Source: Allorhizobium pseudoryzae
Lineage (GTDB): Bacteria; Pseudomonadota; Alphaproteobacteria; Rhizobiales; Rhizobiaceae
Length of the DNA: 64,000 nt
Assembly: GCF_011046245.1 (NCBI RefSeq)
Contig: NZ_CP049244.1
Location: 930,001 to 994,000, forward strand
Direction of reading: 5' to 3'
Shown here: in pieces, positions 8,796-17,294 of the stretch
Layout of the letters: every line of letters starts with the position of its first letter
How positions within the stretch are numbered: the first letter of the stretch is position 1
Made by a program: the position numbers and the translations under genes
The notes under the pieces: model-generated
What the model was told of the DNA's origin: nothing
What the model saw: the letters and a program-made list of their open reading frames with translations, nothing else
The model's database searches: none

Positions 8796-9671
8796 TCAGA
8801 GGTCCTTTCGAAGTCGGGGGTCGAGCATGTCGCGCAGTCCGTCGCCCACCATCTGCAGGGAAAGAACCGAGACAACGATGGCGAAACCCGGAAAATATGT
8901 CATCCAGTCCGCCTGGCCGACATATTGCCGGCCGGCGGCGATCATGGTGCCCCAGGTGGGAATTTCAGGGCTCACGCCGAGCCCCAGGAAGGAAAGCCCG
9001 GCCTCTGCCAGCATGGCGCTGGCAAAGAGAAAGGTGCCCTGCACCAGGATGGGTGAGGCAAGATTGCGCAGAACATGGCGCATCATGATGTGCCAGGTGG
9101 AAATGCCAAGCGCCCGCGCCGCCTCGACATACGGTAGCTCGCGGATGACCAGCGTGGACGCCCGGACGATGCGTGCCAGCCTCGGCGCGTAGACGACCGA
9201 AAGCGCCACGATGACCGTGGCAAGCGACGGGCCAAGCGCCGCAACCAGCGCAATGGCGAGCAGAATGTCCGGAAAGGCCATCATGGCATCGATCAGCCGG
9301 GCGATCGGCGTGTCCAGCCTCTTGAAAAAGCCGGCAAGCAGGCCGAGCGTCACGCCGATGACCGCCGACAGGCAGACGACGGAAGCGCCGACGAACAGCG
9401 ACAGCCGTCCCGCATAGATGGTGCGCGAGAAGATATCGCGACCGAACTCGTCGGTTCCGAACCAGTAGAGCGTGCCCGGTGGCTTCAACCGATTGGCGAT
9501 CGACAGTTTGGAGGGCGAGTACGGCGCAATCCAGGGGGCGAGAACCGCCAGGAGAACGAAGATCGTCAGGACGATCAGTCCCACGGCAACGGTCTTGCGT
9601 TTCAGGAAACGGCGCAGGAACAAGGCTCTTGGAGCGGTCGGCTGGCCGGGCGTTGTGGGGATGTCGGCCAT
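8796..9671 (-). CDS. Oligopeptide/dipeptide-type ABC permease (DppC-like)
   Basis: A 291-residue inner-membrane permease with a cytoplasmic N-terminus, TM1 near residues 31-53, then the periplasmic loop with GTDEFGRDIFSR typical of DppC/OppC, and five further helices. The ATPase-docking EAA loop reads EAARALGIS. It overlaps the stop of the upstream permease by one base and is one base from the amidohydrolase start, so translation is coupled. It pairs with the DppB-like gene at 9671-10612. Confidence 0.9.
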   Translation of the reverse strand: MADIPTTPGQPTAPRALFLRRFLKRKTVAVGLIVLTIFVLLAVLAPWIAPYSPSKLSIANRLKPPGTLYWFGTDEFGRDIFSRTIYAGRLSLFVGASVVCLSAVIGVTLGLLAGFFKRLDTPIARLIDAMMAFPDILLAIALVAALGPSLATVIVALSVVYAPRLARIVRASTLVIRELPYVEAARALGISTWHIMMRHVLRNLASPILVQGTFLFASAMLAEAGLSFLGLGVSPEIPTWGTMIAAGRQYVGQADWMTYFPGFAIVVSVLSLQMVGDGLRDMLDPRLRKDL

Positions 9672-10612
9672 CAGTAGCGCACCCTTGGGTCAATGAGCAG
9701 GTAGAGCATGTCGATCAGGAAGTTGATCAGGACGTAGAGGCCGGCAATCACCAGCAGTGCGCCCTGGATCACCGGGTAATCCCGTCTCAGCACGGCCGAA
9801 ACCACGAGACTGCCGACGCCGGGCAGGCCGAAGACCGTCTCCGTCACCACGGCACCGGCAATCAGAACGGCGGCCGTCAGGCCGAGCACGGTCAGGATCG
9901 GGATGAGAGCGTTCTTCAAGGCATGCTTCAGCACGACACGCCGTTCGATCAGCCCCTTGGCGCGTGCGGTGCGAATATAGTCGTCACTGAACACGTCCAG
10001 CATGGAGGCACGGGTAAACCGCAGGATCAGCGCCGAGGAGACGAGACCGAGCGCCACGGCGGGCAGCGTCAGGTGATACATCCGGTCCAGAAAGCTCGCA
10101 TCCGGCCCGCCATAGCCCGAGACCGGAAACAGCCCCAGCCGGACGGAAAAGATCTGCATCAGGATGAGGCCGAGCCAGAAGCTCGGGATGCTGGCGGCCA
10201 GCATCGCAATCGTCGTGGACGCCTGATCGATGAAGGAGCCGCGGCGATAGGCGGCATAGATGCCGATCGGCAGCGCAATGACAGAGGCGATGAACAGCGA
10301 AAAGACCGTGAGGAAAAAGGTCGGCTCCGCGCGCTCGACCAGTGCCTGGCCGACCGGGATGTTAAGGAAGATCGATTGCCCAAGATCTCCCTTCAGCAAC
10401 TGCCCGACATAATAGACGTATTGGACCGGGATCGACTGATCGAGGCCGAGGCGGGCGCGCAGCTCGACGATATCCTGAGGCGTCGCATCCGGACCCAGCA
10501 TGACGGCGGCGGGATCGCCGGGCGTCACGCGCACGATGATGAACACGATCGTCACCACCAGGAACATGACGACGACCATGCCGGCCAGGCGTTTGAGAAT
10601 ATAGCTGATCAT
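9671..10612 (-). CDS. Oligopeptide/dipeptide-type ABC permease (DppB-like)
   Basis: A 313-residue permease with TM1 at residues 9-27, the VTPGDPAAV motif after it, a GDLGQSI periplasmic segment and the EAA-type loop YIRTARAKGL, as in DppB/OppB. The ATG at 10612 is chosen because it puts the conserved MISYILKRL at the N-terminus and gives the family length; the frame is open for 17 more codons upstream. It follows the binding-protein gene after a 76-base gap that contains a perfect 14-bp stem-loop. Confidence 0.9.
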   Translation of the reverse strand: MISYILKRLAGMVVVMFLVVTIVFIIVRVTPGDPAAVMLGPDATPQDIVELRARLGLDQSIPVQYVYYVGQLLKGDLGQSIFLNIPVGQALVERAEPTFFLTVFSLFIASVIALPIGIYAAYRRGSFIDQASTTIAMLAASIPSFWLGLILMQIFSVRLGLFPVSGYGGPDASFLDRMYHLTLPAVALGLVSSALILRFTRASMLDVFSDDYIRTARAKGLIERRVVLKHALKNALIPILTVLGLTAAVLIAGAVVTETVFGLPGVGSLVVSAVLRRDYPVIQGALLVIAGLYVLINFLIDMLYLLIDPRVRY

Positions 10613-10648
10613 TCCGTTCGGTTCCGGACCTCGTCTCGGCAGAAGTGG

Positions 10649-10680
10649 CTGGGATGCCGGCACTCATGCCGGCATCCCAG
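10649..10680 (-). promoter_or_regulatory. Perfect 14-bp stem-loop between binding-protein and permease genes
   Basis: Arms CTGGGATGCCGGCA (10649-10662) and its exact complement (10667-10680) enclose a 4-base loop. There is no run of T on the minus strand after it, so it is not a typical intrinsic terminator. Its place right after the binding-protein stop fits an RNA element that protects the upstream message or partly stops transcription, giving more binding protein than permease. Confidence 0.7.
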
Positions 10681-10688
10681 GGCTCAGG

Positions 10689-12218
10689 TCACGGCTTGAT
10701 GGACGTATTCCAGAAATACGGCCACGGGGCCGGCTGGACGCCTTCCAGCTTGTTGGAGACGGCGGCGACGGCGTTGAAATTGCCGATCTTCAGGAGCGGC
10801 AGTTCGTCATACATGGTCTTCTGCACCGTCTGCCACAGCGCGACCCGCTTGTCCGGATCGGCTTCCGAGGTGAAGGCGTCGACCGCTGCCTTGCGCGCGG
10901 GCGTATCCCACCAGCCGGGAGACGTGGTCGAAAGCGCCCCCATCAGCGCGGGCTCGGGCAGGAACGGGCTGTGGGAGATGAAGATGTCCCATAGCTTCGG
11001 ATCGGCACGGCGCTGTGTCAGCGTTGCCCAGTCCACCACCTGCAGATCGACCGTGAATCCGGCGAGTTTCAGATACTCCGCGGCCACCTGCGCCATCTTG
11101 TAGTGGAATTCGTATTGACGGCTCGTGAGGATCCGCAGCGGCTTGCCATCGTAACCGGCAGCCTTCAGGTCCTTCGCCGCGCCTTCCGGATCGCCGAGAT
11201 TGTAGTTGCCCTCAGTGCCGATCTCCGTGTGCCAGACGTAGGACTTCGGATAGAAGGCACCATCGGCCTCGTAGAACTCCTTGCCGCCGAAGGCCGCCGC
11301 CAGCATGTCCTCGGTGTTCAGTGCCTTTTCCACGGCCTTGCGCACGGCAAGATTGGAGGACAGGCCTTCCTTGGTGTTGAAGACGAAGACGGGGAAACCG
11401 AAAGGCTTCAGCATGATCGGCTTTGAGGCGCTGGACGATTTGACCCGCTCGTAAGCCTCGACCGGGATCGAATCCACGTAGGCATACTGGCCGGAGATTG
11501 CCGCTTCCACGCGGGTGTTCGGATCGGGAACCGGAACGAAGCGGATTTCGTCGAGATACTGATGGCGCGCCCCGCCATAACCGTCTTCTTCGCCGGAGCC
11601 GGACTTGTAGCCGTCAAAGCGCACCAACTGGATATACTGGTCCGGCTTGCGCTCCTTCAGCATATAGGGCCCGGTGCCGATCACTGCCGTCATGGTGTCG
11701 GCTTGGTCTTCCGCCGGCAGGATGACGGCGGCCGAATTGTTGAAGGCGAGCAGCGACAGAAGCGGCGCGTAGGGCTGCTTCAGCGTGATCGTCACCGTTT
11801 GCGGATCGGTGGCGGTGACCTTGTCGATGAAGGAAGCGGCCTGTTTGCCGCGCGAGGCGATCTTCATCCAGCGGCCGAGCGAGGCGACGACATCGTCGGC
11901 ATTCATTTCGGAGCCGTCGTGGAAGGTGACGCCGCTGCGCAGCTTGATCGTATAGCTCTTTCCGTCGGCGCTGACATCAGGAAGACTGTCGGCCAGCAGA
12001 GGCGTCACCTTCCAGCTTTTGTCGAAGGTATAGAGCGTTTCGAAAATGTGCTGCGTCACGATGCCGACGAGGTCGGCGGTGGAAGCCATCGGGTCCAGCG
12101 TCGGCGGCTCGCCGATTGTGGCAACGTTGATTACGCCGCCGCGCTCGGCGGCAAAGAGAACGGACGGTGCCGCGATCAGAACGGTCGCAGCGAGGAAGGC
12201 GAGTTTCAGGCGCATCAT
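10689..12218 (-). CDS. Periplasmic substrate-binding protein, family 5 (peptide/nickel type)
   Basis: A 509-residue secreted protein. A Sec signal peptide is clear (MRLKLAFLAATVLIAAPSVL, cleavage after FAA), followed by GGVINVATIGEPPTLDP, the usual start of mature family 5 proteins, and LADSLPDVSADGKSYTIKL later. It delivers ligand to the permeases just downstream; family 5 proteins bind peptides, opines, sugars or small amides, so the ligand is not predictable. Two adjacent ATG codons follow GGGAG; I use the first. A TTGACA-type promoter and a 24-base palindrome lie upstream. First gene of the operon running to ridA. Confidence 0.9.
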   Translation of the reverse strand: MMRLKLAFLAATVLIAAPSVLFAAERGGVINVATIGEPPTLDPMASTADLVGIVTQHIFETLYTFDKSWKVTPLLADSLPDVSADGKSYTIKLRSGVTFHDGSEMNADDVVASLGRWMKIASRGKQAASFIDKVTATDPQTVTITLKQPYAPLLSLLAFNNSAAVILPAEDQADTMTAVIGTGPYMLKERKPDQYIQLVRFDGYKSGSGEEDGYGGARHQYLDEIRFVPVPDPNTRVEAAISGQYAYVDSIPVEAYERVKSSSASKPIMLKPFGFPVFVFNTKEGLSSNLAVRKAVEKALNTEDMLAAAFGGKEFYEADGAFYPKSYVWHTEIGTEGNYNLGDPEGAAKDLKAAGYDGKPLRILTSRQYEFHYKMAQVAAEYLKLAGFTVDLQVVDWATLTQRRADPKLWDIFISHSPFLPEPALMGALSTTSPGWWDTPARKAAVDAFTSEADPDKRVALWQTVQKTMYDELPLLKIGNFNAVAAVSNKLEGVQPAPWPYFWNTSIKP

Positions 12219-12244
12219 GAAGTCTCCCGATTTGGATGTTCCAT

Positions 12245-12268
12245 AGTTATGAATTATAGTTCTTAACT
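12245..12268. promoter_or_regulatory. 24-base palindrome just downstream of the predicted -10 box (candidate operator)
   Basis: Halves AGTTATGAATTA and TAGTTCTTAACT pair at 10 of 12 positions. On the minus strand it lies right after a candidate -10 box and 27 bases before the binding-protein start, where a bound repressor would block transcription. The bound protein could be the IclR regulator at 6221, although its own promoter palindrome looks different. Confidence 0.55.
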
Positions 12269-12269
12269 G

Positions 12270-12298
12270 TAGAGTACCGCTTGCATGACGCCTGTCAA
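12270..12298 (-). promoter_or_regulatory. Candidate promoter of the block B transporter operon
   Basis: On the minus strand TTGACA (12298-12293) is followed by 17 bases and ACTCTA (12275-12270). The -35 box is perfect, the -10 box weak. It directs transcription toward the binding-protein gene. Confidence 0.45.
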
Positions 12299-12441
12299 TC
12301 CTCTGCCGTTGATGCCGATCGAAATTTGCAGAAGAAGCAGCGACGCCTGACTGCCGGTGGAGGCTTCTCGACGAGGCCCGTGTCTGCCAAGCGTCACAAC
12401 CTCTTGGCAGCCCGCTGCGAACTGGATAGACTTACCAGACA

Positions 12442-12452
12442 ACTATCAGACT
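12442..12452 (-). promoter_or_regulatory. 11-base GntR-type operator candidate, copy 1
   Basis: On the minus strand the site reads CAGTCTGATAG, part of a family of four near-identical 11-mers in block C with core GTC-W-GA. It ends just before the ribosome site of the FadR-type regulator at 12465, where binding would repress that gene. Confidence 0.5.
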
Positions 12453-12464
12453 GGCGGAGATGGA

Positions 12465-13223
12465 ATGGCAAGCGACGCCCAAGCAGAGGTCCAGCAAGGG
12501 CAGTCGCTGGCATCGAAGATCAGCGCGGCCCTCCGGCATGATCTCGTCTCGGGTGTGTTTCGCCCCGGGGATCGGCTGCCCAGCGAAAGCACGCTGACCC
12601 GGGAATATTCCGTCAGCCGCACCGTCGTGCGCGAAGCCATTGCCATCCTGCGCGCCGATGGACTGGTGGAGGCGCGCAAGGGGGCGGGCGTGTTTGCGCT
12701 CGAAATGCCCCGCGAGGCGGAGCGCCCGTTCAACGACCTTGCGACGCAGCGCATCTCCTCCGTCATCGAACTTCTGGAACTTCGAACGGTGTTCGAGGTC
12801 GAATCGGCCGCACTTGCGGCGCTCCGCCGCTCGGCAGCCCAGATCGAGGAGATCTACGAGGCACACCGGATCGTCGGGCAGTGCCTGAAGGACGGGGCGC
12901 CGACGCGGGATGCCGATTTCAATCTGCATCTTGCCATTGCCGAGGCCACGCAGAACCGCCGGTTTCCGGAGTTTCTGCAATTGATCCGGACCGGCATCAT
13001 TCCTCGCGGCGATCTGCAGGGGGAGGCGCCGGGTGCGCGTCCAAAGGATTACAATCTGCATCTGCAGGAGGAGCACGGCCTGATCGTCGATGCGATCATC
13101 GAAGGCGATGCAGACGCTGCCCGCCTCCACATGAAGGCGCATCTGCGCGGCAGCCTGGAGCGATACAAGGCGCTGTTGCGGACCCAGCGGGCGGAGCGGA
13201 CGCAGGAACCCGCACGAGCTTGA
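12465..13223 (+). CDS. FadR-subfamily GntR transcriptional regulator
   Basis: A 252-residue regulator. The winged helix-turn-helix is in residues 10-80 (RPGDRLPSESTLTREYSVSRTVVREAIAIL is the GntR core), followed by an all-helical FCD ligand domain with the Asp/His metal-site residues in DADFNLHLAIAEAT and a late EEHGLIVDAI. The ATG at 12465 has GGAG 5 bases upstream; the frame is open further but without support. It stands at the head of block C, and copies of an 11-base motif occur before it, before the cupin, before the permease operon and before the operon at 21443, so it is the best candidate regulator for all four. Confidence 0.9.
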   Translation: MASDAQAEVQQGQSLASKISAALRHDLVSGVFRPGDRLPSESTLTREYSVSRTVVREAIAILRADGLVEARKGAGVFALEMPREAERPFNDLATQRISSVIELLELRTVFEVESAALAALRRSAAQIEEIYEAHRIVGQCLKDGAPTRDADFNLHLAIAEATQNRRFPEFLQLIRTGIIPRGDLQGEAPGARPKDYNLHLQEEHGLIVDAIIEGDADAARLHMKAHLRGSLERYKALLRTQRAERTQEPARA

Positions 13224-13226
13224 CCC

Positions 13227-13237
13227 TTGTCAGATAG
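13227..13237 (+). promoter_or_regulatory. 11-base GntR-type operator candidate, copy 2, overlapping a -35 box
   Basis: The site reads TTGTCAGATAG. Its first six bases, TTGTCA, are followed by 18 bases and TATGAT (13251-13256), a good promoter for the cupin gene at 13286, so binding here would block polymerase directly. Confidence 0.5.
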
Positions 13238-13285
13238 ATTCCGCCGCATGTATGATGCCGCCATCATTCATGCCAGGAGACTCTG

Positions 13286-13615
13286 ATGTCATTGCCCGTT
13301 TTCCCCGCCGCCCATCCCGATCCAGGTGTCACGCGCCGCGTGCTTGCCCATAGTCCGGAGCTGATGGTGGTGTCGTTTCGCTTCGAGGCCGGCGCCGAGG
13401 GAAAGCTCCATAGCCATCCGCATGTGCAATCCACCTTCGTCGCCAGCGGTCGTTTTGAGTTTTTCCGCGACGGGATCGCCTATGAGCTGAAGCCGGGCGA
13501 CAGCCTGGTGATCCCGGGCGGCGTCGAACACGGCTGCCGCTGCCTGGACGCGGGCGAACTGATCGACAATTTCACGCCCAGCCGCGATGATTTCCTGGTG
13601 CCGGCGGCGACCTGA
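13286..13615 (+). CDS. Small cupin-domain protein
   Basis: A 109-residue single-domain cupin. Motif 1 is HSHPHVQSTFVASGRFEF (about residues 43-60) and motif 2 is PGDSLVIPGGVEHG (about 71-84), which supply two or three histidines and a glutamate or glutamine for a metal. Such small cupins can be isomerases, lyases, dioxygenases or sensors; the sequence does not decide. AGGAG precedes the ATG. It lies between the GntR regulator and the permease operon and probably acts on the imported compound, similar to cupins that handle uronates or keto-acids, which is only a guess. Confidence 0.8.
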   Translation: MSLPVFPAAHPDPGVTRRVLAHSPELMVVSFRFEAGAEGKLHSHPHVQSTFVASGRFEFFRDGIAYELKPGDSLVIPGGVEHGCRCLDAGELIDNFTPSRDDFLVPAAT

Positions 13616-13662
13616 GCGGGGACACGAGGCCACGTTGGGGGGCCGCTTTGCAGAGGGCAGGC

Positions 13663-13691
13663 TTGACACTTTCCCGTTCCTGTGACAGGTT
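13663..13691 (+). promoter_or_regulatory. Candidate promoter of the permease operon
   Basis: TTGACA (13663-13668), 17-base spacer, CAGGTT (13686-13691). The -35 is perfect and the -10 is poor. A perfect CCTGT-G-ACAGG palindrome (13679-13689) overlaps the -10, and the 11-base operator follows 8 bases downstream. Confidence 0.35.
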
Positions 13692-13699
13692 TCATCTAG

Positions 13700-13710
13700 T
13701 TGTCTGACAG
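13700..13710 (+). promoter_or_regulatory. 11-base GntR-type operator candidate, copy 3
   Basis: The site reads TTGTCTGACAG, with inverted halves TGTC and GACA around a central T. It lies 45 bases before the permease start, at the expected transcription start region. Confidence 0.55.
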
Positions 13711-13755
13711 GACGGGAGCCTGTCCCGCCTTGCTGCGGTCGCCTCTGGAGGAACC

Positions 13756-14778
13756 ATGCCATTGCCTCGTCTGCGTCTTGCTGGTGCCGCCGGCCAGTTC
13801 GGCAGCATCGCCGTCACCCTTCTCGGCCTGTTGATGCTGACATTCTTTATCGGTCGGCTGATGCCGGCCGATCCGGTCCGTGCCATCGTCGGCGAAGATG
13901 CGACGCGCGAAACCTATGAGCAGGTCTATCAATCGCTGGGGCTCGACCGACCGCTTTACGAGCAGTTCGTCTACTATCTCGGTGACGTGCTGACGGGCGA
14001 TTTCGGCACCTCGATCCGCACCGGCCAGCCGGTCATCCAGGACATCCTGCATGTCATGCCGGCCACCATCGAGCTTGCGACCTTCGCGATCCTCATCGGG
14101 GCGACGCTTGGCGTGGCGATGGGGGTGGTGGCGGCGGTCAACAAGGATCGCTGGCCCGACCATGTAGTCCGCGTCTTCAGCCTGTTCGGCCATTCCATGC
14201 CGATTTTCTGGACCGGCATGATCGCGCTCATCGTCTTCTACGCGCATCTGGGCTTGGTGGGCGGCAGCGGACGCATGGACCAGTTCTATATCGGCCTTGT
14301 CGAGGACCGCACAGGCTTTCTGCTGATCGACAGCCTGATGGCCGGTGAGATGGACGTGTTCTGGTCGGCCCTCAATCACCTGATCCTGCCGGCAGCGCTG
14401 CTCGGCTATTCCTCCTCCGCCTATATCACCCGCATGACCCGCAGCTTCATGCTGGATCAGTTGGGACAGGAATACGTCACCACCGCCCGCGTGAAGGGCC
14501 TCTCTCAGCGACAAACCATCTGGCTGCACGCCTTCGGCAATATCCGGGTGCAGTTGGTGACGATCATCGCGCTTGCCTACGGCTCTCTGCTCGAAGGCGC
14601 CGTGCTCATTGAGACGGTCTTTGCCTGGCCCGGTTTCGGCCAGTACCTGACGAGCAACCTGATCATCGGCGACATGAACGCCGTGATGACCTGCGTGCTG
14701 ATCGTCGGCGTCATCTTCATCGGGCTCAACCTCTTGTCCGACATTCTCTACCGCATCTTTGACCCCAGGACACGCTGA
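13756..14778 (+). CDS. Oligopeptide/dipeptide-type ABC permease (DppB-like)
   Basis: A 340-residue inner-membrane permease with TM1 near residues 18-37, then GRLMPADPVRAIVG and the GDFGTSIRTG periplasmic segment typical of DppB/OppB. The EAA-type loop is YVTTARVKGLS. The ATG follows CTGGAGGAACC. First gene of a four-gene operon with overlapping starts and stops (13756-17267) that encodes both permeases and both ATPases but no binding protein; the likely partner is the family 5 protein at 17980-19578 on the other strand. Confidence 0.9.
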   Translation: MPLPRLRLAGAAGQFGSIAVTLLGLLMLTFFIGRLMPADPVRAIVGEDATRETYEQVYQSLGLDRPLYEQFVYYLGDVLTGDFGTSIRTGQPVIQDILHVMPATIELATFAILIGATLGVAMGVVAAVNKDRWPDHVVRVFSLFGHSMPIFWTGMIALIVFYAHLGLVGGSGRMDQFYIGLVEDRTGFLLIDSLMAGEMDVFWSALNHLILPAALLGYSSSAYITRMTRSFMLDQLGQEYVTTARVKGLSQRQTIWLHAFGNIRVQLVTIIALAYGSLLEGAVLIETVFAWPGFGQYLTSNLIIGDMNAVMTCVLIVGVIFIGLNLLSDILYRIFDPRTR

Positions 14779-15662
14779 TGACCGCCGATACGTCCACACG
14801 CAGCATGCCCGGTTGGCTGATCGCACCGAAGAACATCCTCGTCTTTTTGCTGCGCAGCCCCACCTCCGCCTTCGGGCTTGCCGTGCTTGCTCTCCTGATC
14901 CTCACGGCGGTCTTCGCGCCGCTGATTGCAACGCATGACCCTTATGTGCAGGCGCTCGGCAATGTGCTGAAGCCGCCGGGCGAGGGGCATCTGTTCGGCA
15001 CGGATGAGCTCGGTCGCGACATCTTCAGCCGGCTGGTCTACGGCGCGCGCATTACGCTCACCATCATCTTTCTGGTGTCGATCGTCGTCGGGCCGATCGG
15101 TCTGATCATCGGCACCTCGGCCGGTTACCTGGGCGGCAAGGTCGACACCGTGATGATGCGCATCACCGATATCTTCCTGTCCTTTCCGAGCCTCATCCTG
15201 TCGCTCGCCTTCGTCGCGGCGTTGGGGCCGAGCCTCAACAACGCGATCATCGCGATTGCACTCACCTCCTGGCCGCCGATCGCGCGCCTAGCGAGGGCCG
15301 AGGCGATGACCTTCCGCAACGCCGATTACATCGCGGCGGCGCGTCTGCAGGGCGCCTCTGCCACCCGCATCATCGTTAAGTCGATCATGCCCATGTGCCT
15401 GCCCTCCGTGCTGATCCGCCTGACGCTCAACATGGCGACAGTCATCCTGACCGCCGCCGGCCTCGGTTTTCTCGGCCTGGGCGCTCAGCCACCGATGCCG
15501 GAATGGGGTGCGATGATTGCCACCGGGCGCCGTTACATGCTCGACAGCTGGTGGCTGGTCACCTTTCCGGGGATCTCGATCCTCTCCGTCAGCCTGGCCT
15601 TCAACCTGCTGGGCGACGGCCTGCGCGATGCGCTCGATCCCAAACAGATGAACCGGAGGTAG
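14778..15662 (+). CDS. Oligopeptide/dipeptide-type ABC permease (DppC-like)
   Basis: A 294-residue permease of the DppC type: polar N-terminus, TM1 near residues 31-53, the GTDELGRDIFSRLVYG motif and the EAA-type loop YIAAARLQGAS. Its ATG shares a base with the TGA of the previous gene, so translation is coupled. It forms the channel together with the 13756 product. Confidence 0.9.
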   Translation: MTADTSTRSMPGWLIAPKNILVFLLRSPTSAFGLAVLALLILTAVFAPLIATHDPYVQALGNVLKPPGEGHLFGTDELGRDIFSRLVYGARITLTIIFLVSIVVGPIGLIIGTSAGYLGGKVDTVMMRITDIFLSFPSLILSLAFVAALGPSLNNAIIAIALTSWPPIARLARAEAMTFRNADYIAAARLQGASATRIIVKSIMPMCLPSVLIRLTLNMATVILTAAGLGFLGLGAQPPMPEWGAMIATGRRYMLDSWWLVTFPGISILSVSLAFNLLGDGLRDALDPKQMNRR

Positions 15663-15666
15663 GCTG

Positions 15667-16506
15667 ATGGAAGAAAAGACCATCCTGGACGTCCGCAACC
15701 TGCGCATCCGGTACGGCCGCTCACCCGTCGAGGCCGTTCGCGGTGTGTCGTTTAAGCTTGGGCGGGAGCGGCTCGGGATCGTCGGCGAATCCGGCTCCGG
15801 CAAATCCACCGTGGGGCGGGCGCTGCTACGCCTGTTGCCGGGCGCGACGATCACGGCGGACATGCTGCGCTTCGAAGACACGGACCTCCTCTCCTTGAGC
15901 GAAAAAGAGATGCTGAAGGTCCGCGGCCGGCGCATGTCGATGATCCTGCAGGATCCGAAGTTCTCGCTCAACCCGATCCGCCGCGTCGGTGATCAGGTGG
16001 CGGAAACCTATCTGCGCCATTTCCAGTGCAGCCGCCGCGAGGCGCATGCCAAGGCGGTCGCCATGCTGGAGGCGGTGAAGATCCGTGATCCGGAGCGGGT
16101 GTTTCGGCAATATCCGCACGAAATTTCCGGCGGCATGGGCCAGCGCGTGATGATCGCTATGATGCTGCTCGCCGATCCGGACCTTGTGATTGCCGACGAG
16201 CCGACCTCGGCGCTGGATGTGACCGTGCGCCTGCAGGTTCTCAACATTCTGGACGGCCTCGTGCGCGACCGCGGCATCGGCCTGATCATGATCAGCCATG
16301 ACTTGAACCTCGTGCGCAATTTCTGTGATCGGGTGCTGATCATGTATGCCGGAAAGGTGGTCGAGAGCCTGAAGGCCAGTGACCTGGATCAGGCGCAGCA
16401 TCCTTATACACAAGGGCTTCTGGCGGCCCAGCCGCGCATTGGCGGCAACCGTGAGCCGCTTGCCGTGCTGGACCGCAAACCCGAATGGCTGGAGGAGAGC
16501 GCCTGA
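15667..16506 (+). CDS. Oligopeptide ABC transporter ATPase (DppD-like, short)
   Basis: A 279-residue ATPase with Walker A GESGSGKST (residues 40-48), Q-loop LQDPKFSLNP, signature ISGGMGQR and Walker B followed by DEPTSALDVT. It is shorter than usual DppD proteins (about 320) because the C-terminal oligopeptide-binding extension stops soon after the HPYTQGLL motif. It lies 4 bases after the permease gene and partners the ATPase at 16506, forming the heterodimeric motor. Confidence 0.9.
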   Translation: MEEKTILDVRNLRIRYGRSPVEAVRGVSFKLGRERLGIVGESGSGKSTVGRALLRLLPGATITADMLRFEDTDLLSLSEKEMLKVRGRRMSMILQDPKFSLNPIRRVGDQVAETYLRHFQCSRREAHAKAVAMLEAVKIRDPERVFRQYPHEISGGMGQRVMIAMMLLADPDLVIADEPTSALDVTVRLQVLNILDGLVRDRGIGLIMISHDLNLVRNFCDRVLIMYAGKVVESLKASDLDQAQHPYTQGLLAAQPRIGGNREPLAVLDRKPEWLEESA

Positions 16507-17267
16507 TGTCCGTTTCTGTCGATGTGCGCGATCTTACGATCAGCTTTGGCAACGGCCCCACGGCCGTCAACGTGCTGCCCGGTGTCTCGTTCAATGTGAA
16601 GCGTGGGGAGTGCTTCGGGCTGGTGGGCGAATCCGGCTCCGGCAAATCCACCGTGCTGCGTTGCGTGTCGATGCTGACCGATTTCTGGAAGGGCGATGTG
16701 CTGATCGACGGACGCTCGGTGCGCGAGTTGCCGCTGATTGAACGGTGCCGGACACTGCAGATGGTGTTCCAGGACCCTTATGGGTCACTTCATCCACGCC
16801 AGTCCGTCCGCACGGTTCTGAACGAACCGCTGGTCATCCACAAGCTGGACGACCGGGAGGAGCGGATGCGCCGGGCGATCACCGATGTCGGTCTGCCGGT
16901 CTCCTTCCTCGATCGTTTTCCGCATCAGCTTTCGGGTGGGCAGCGCCAGCGTGTCGCCATCGCCCGCGCCCTCATCCTGGAACCTTCGTTGCTGCTGCTC
17001 GATGAGCCGACCTCTGCACTCGACGTCTCGGTCCAGGCGGAAATCCTCAACCTGCTGCAGCGGCTGCGGGCCGAACGCGGCTTCACCTATATCATGGTGA
17101 CCCATGATCTGGCGGTGGTCGATCACATGTGCGACCGGTTTGCGGTGATGCTGCGCGGCGAAGTCACCGAGATCCTGCCGCATGAGGCAATTGCCGCGAA
17201 TGCAGCGACCCATCCTTACGCCCGCGAACTGATCGGCGCCTCGCTGGACTATGAGGGCGTGCGCTGA
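16506..17267 (+). CDS. Oligopeptide ABC transporter ATPase (DppF-like, short)
   Basis: A 253-residue ATPase with Walker A GESGSGKST (residues 41-49), Q-loop FQDPYGSLHP, signature LSGGQRQR and DEPTSALDVS. The ATG overlaps the TGA of the previous gene (TGATG). Like its partner it ends shortly after the HPYARELI motif and lacks the longer tail of many DppF proteins. It is the last gene of the operon and converges on the gene at 17292. Confidence 0.9.
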   Translation: MSVSVDVRDLTISFGNGPTAVNVLPGVSFNVKRGECFGLVGESGSGKSTVLRCVSMLTDFWKGDVLIDGRSVRELPLIERCRTLQMVFQDPYGSLHPRQSVRTVLNEPLVIHKLDDREERMRRAITDVGLPVSFLDRFPHQLSGGQRQRVAIARALILEPSLLLLDEPTSALDVSVQAEILNLLQRLRAERGFTYIMVTHDLAVVDHMCDRFAVMLRGEVTEILPHEAIAANAATHPYARELIGASLDYEGVR

Positions 17268-17294
17268 GCCGCATCCCCGACTGCTGGCGGCTCA
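17265..17294. terminator. Stem-loop spanning the two convergent stop codons
   Basis: TGAGCCGC (17265-17272) pairs with GCGGCTCA (17287-17294) around a 14-base loop. The stems contain the stop codons of both convergent genes. There is no T-run, so termination activity is uncertain; it could act on both strands. Confidence 0.35.

Noticed and set aside
10649..10680. Intrinsic terminator at the perfect stem-loop
   Set aside because: No T-run follows on the transcribed strand and the downstream permease gene has no separate promoter visible; kept as an intercistronic RNA element.
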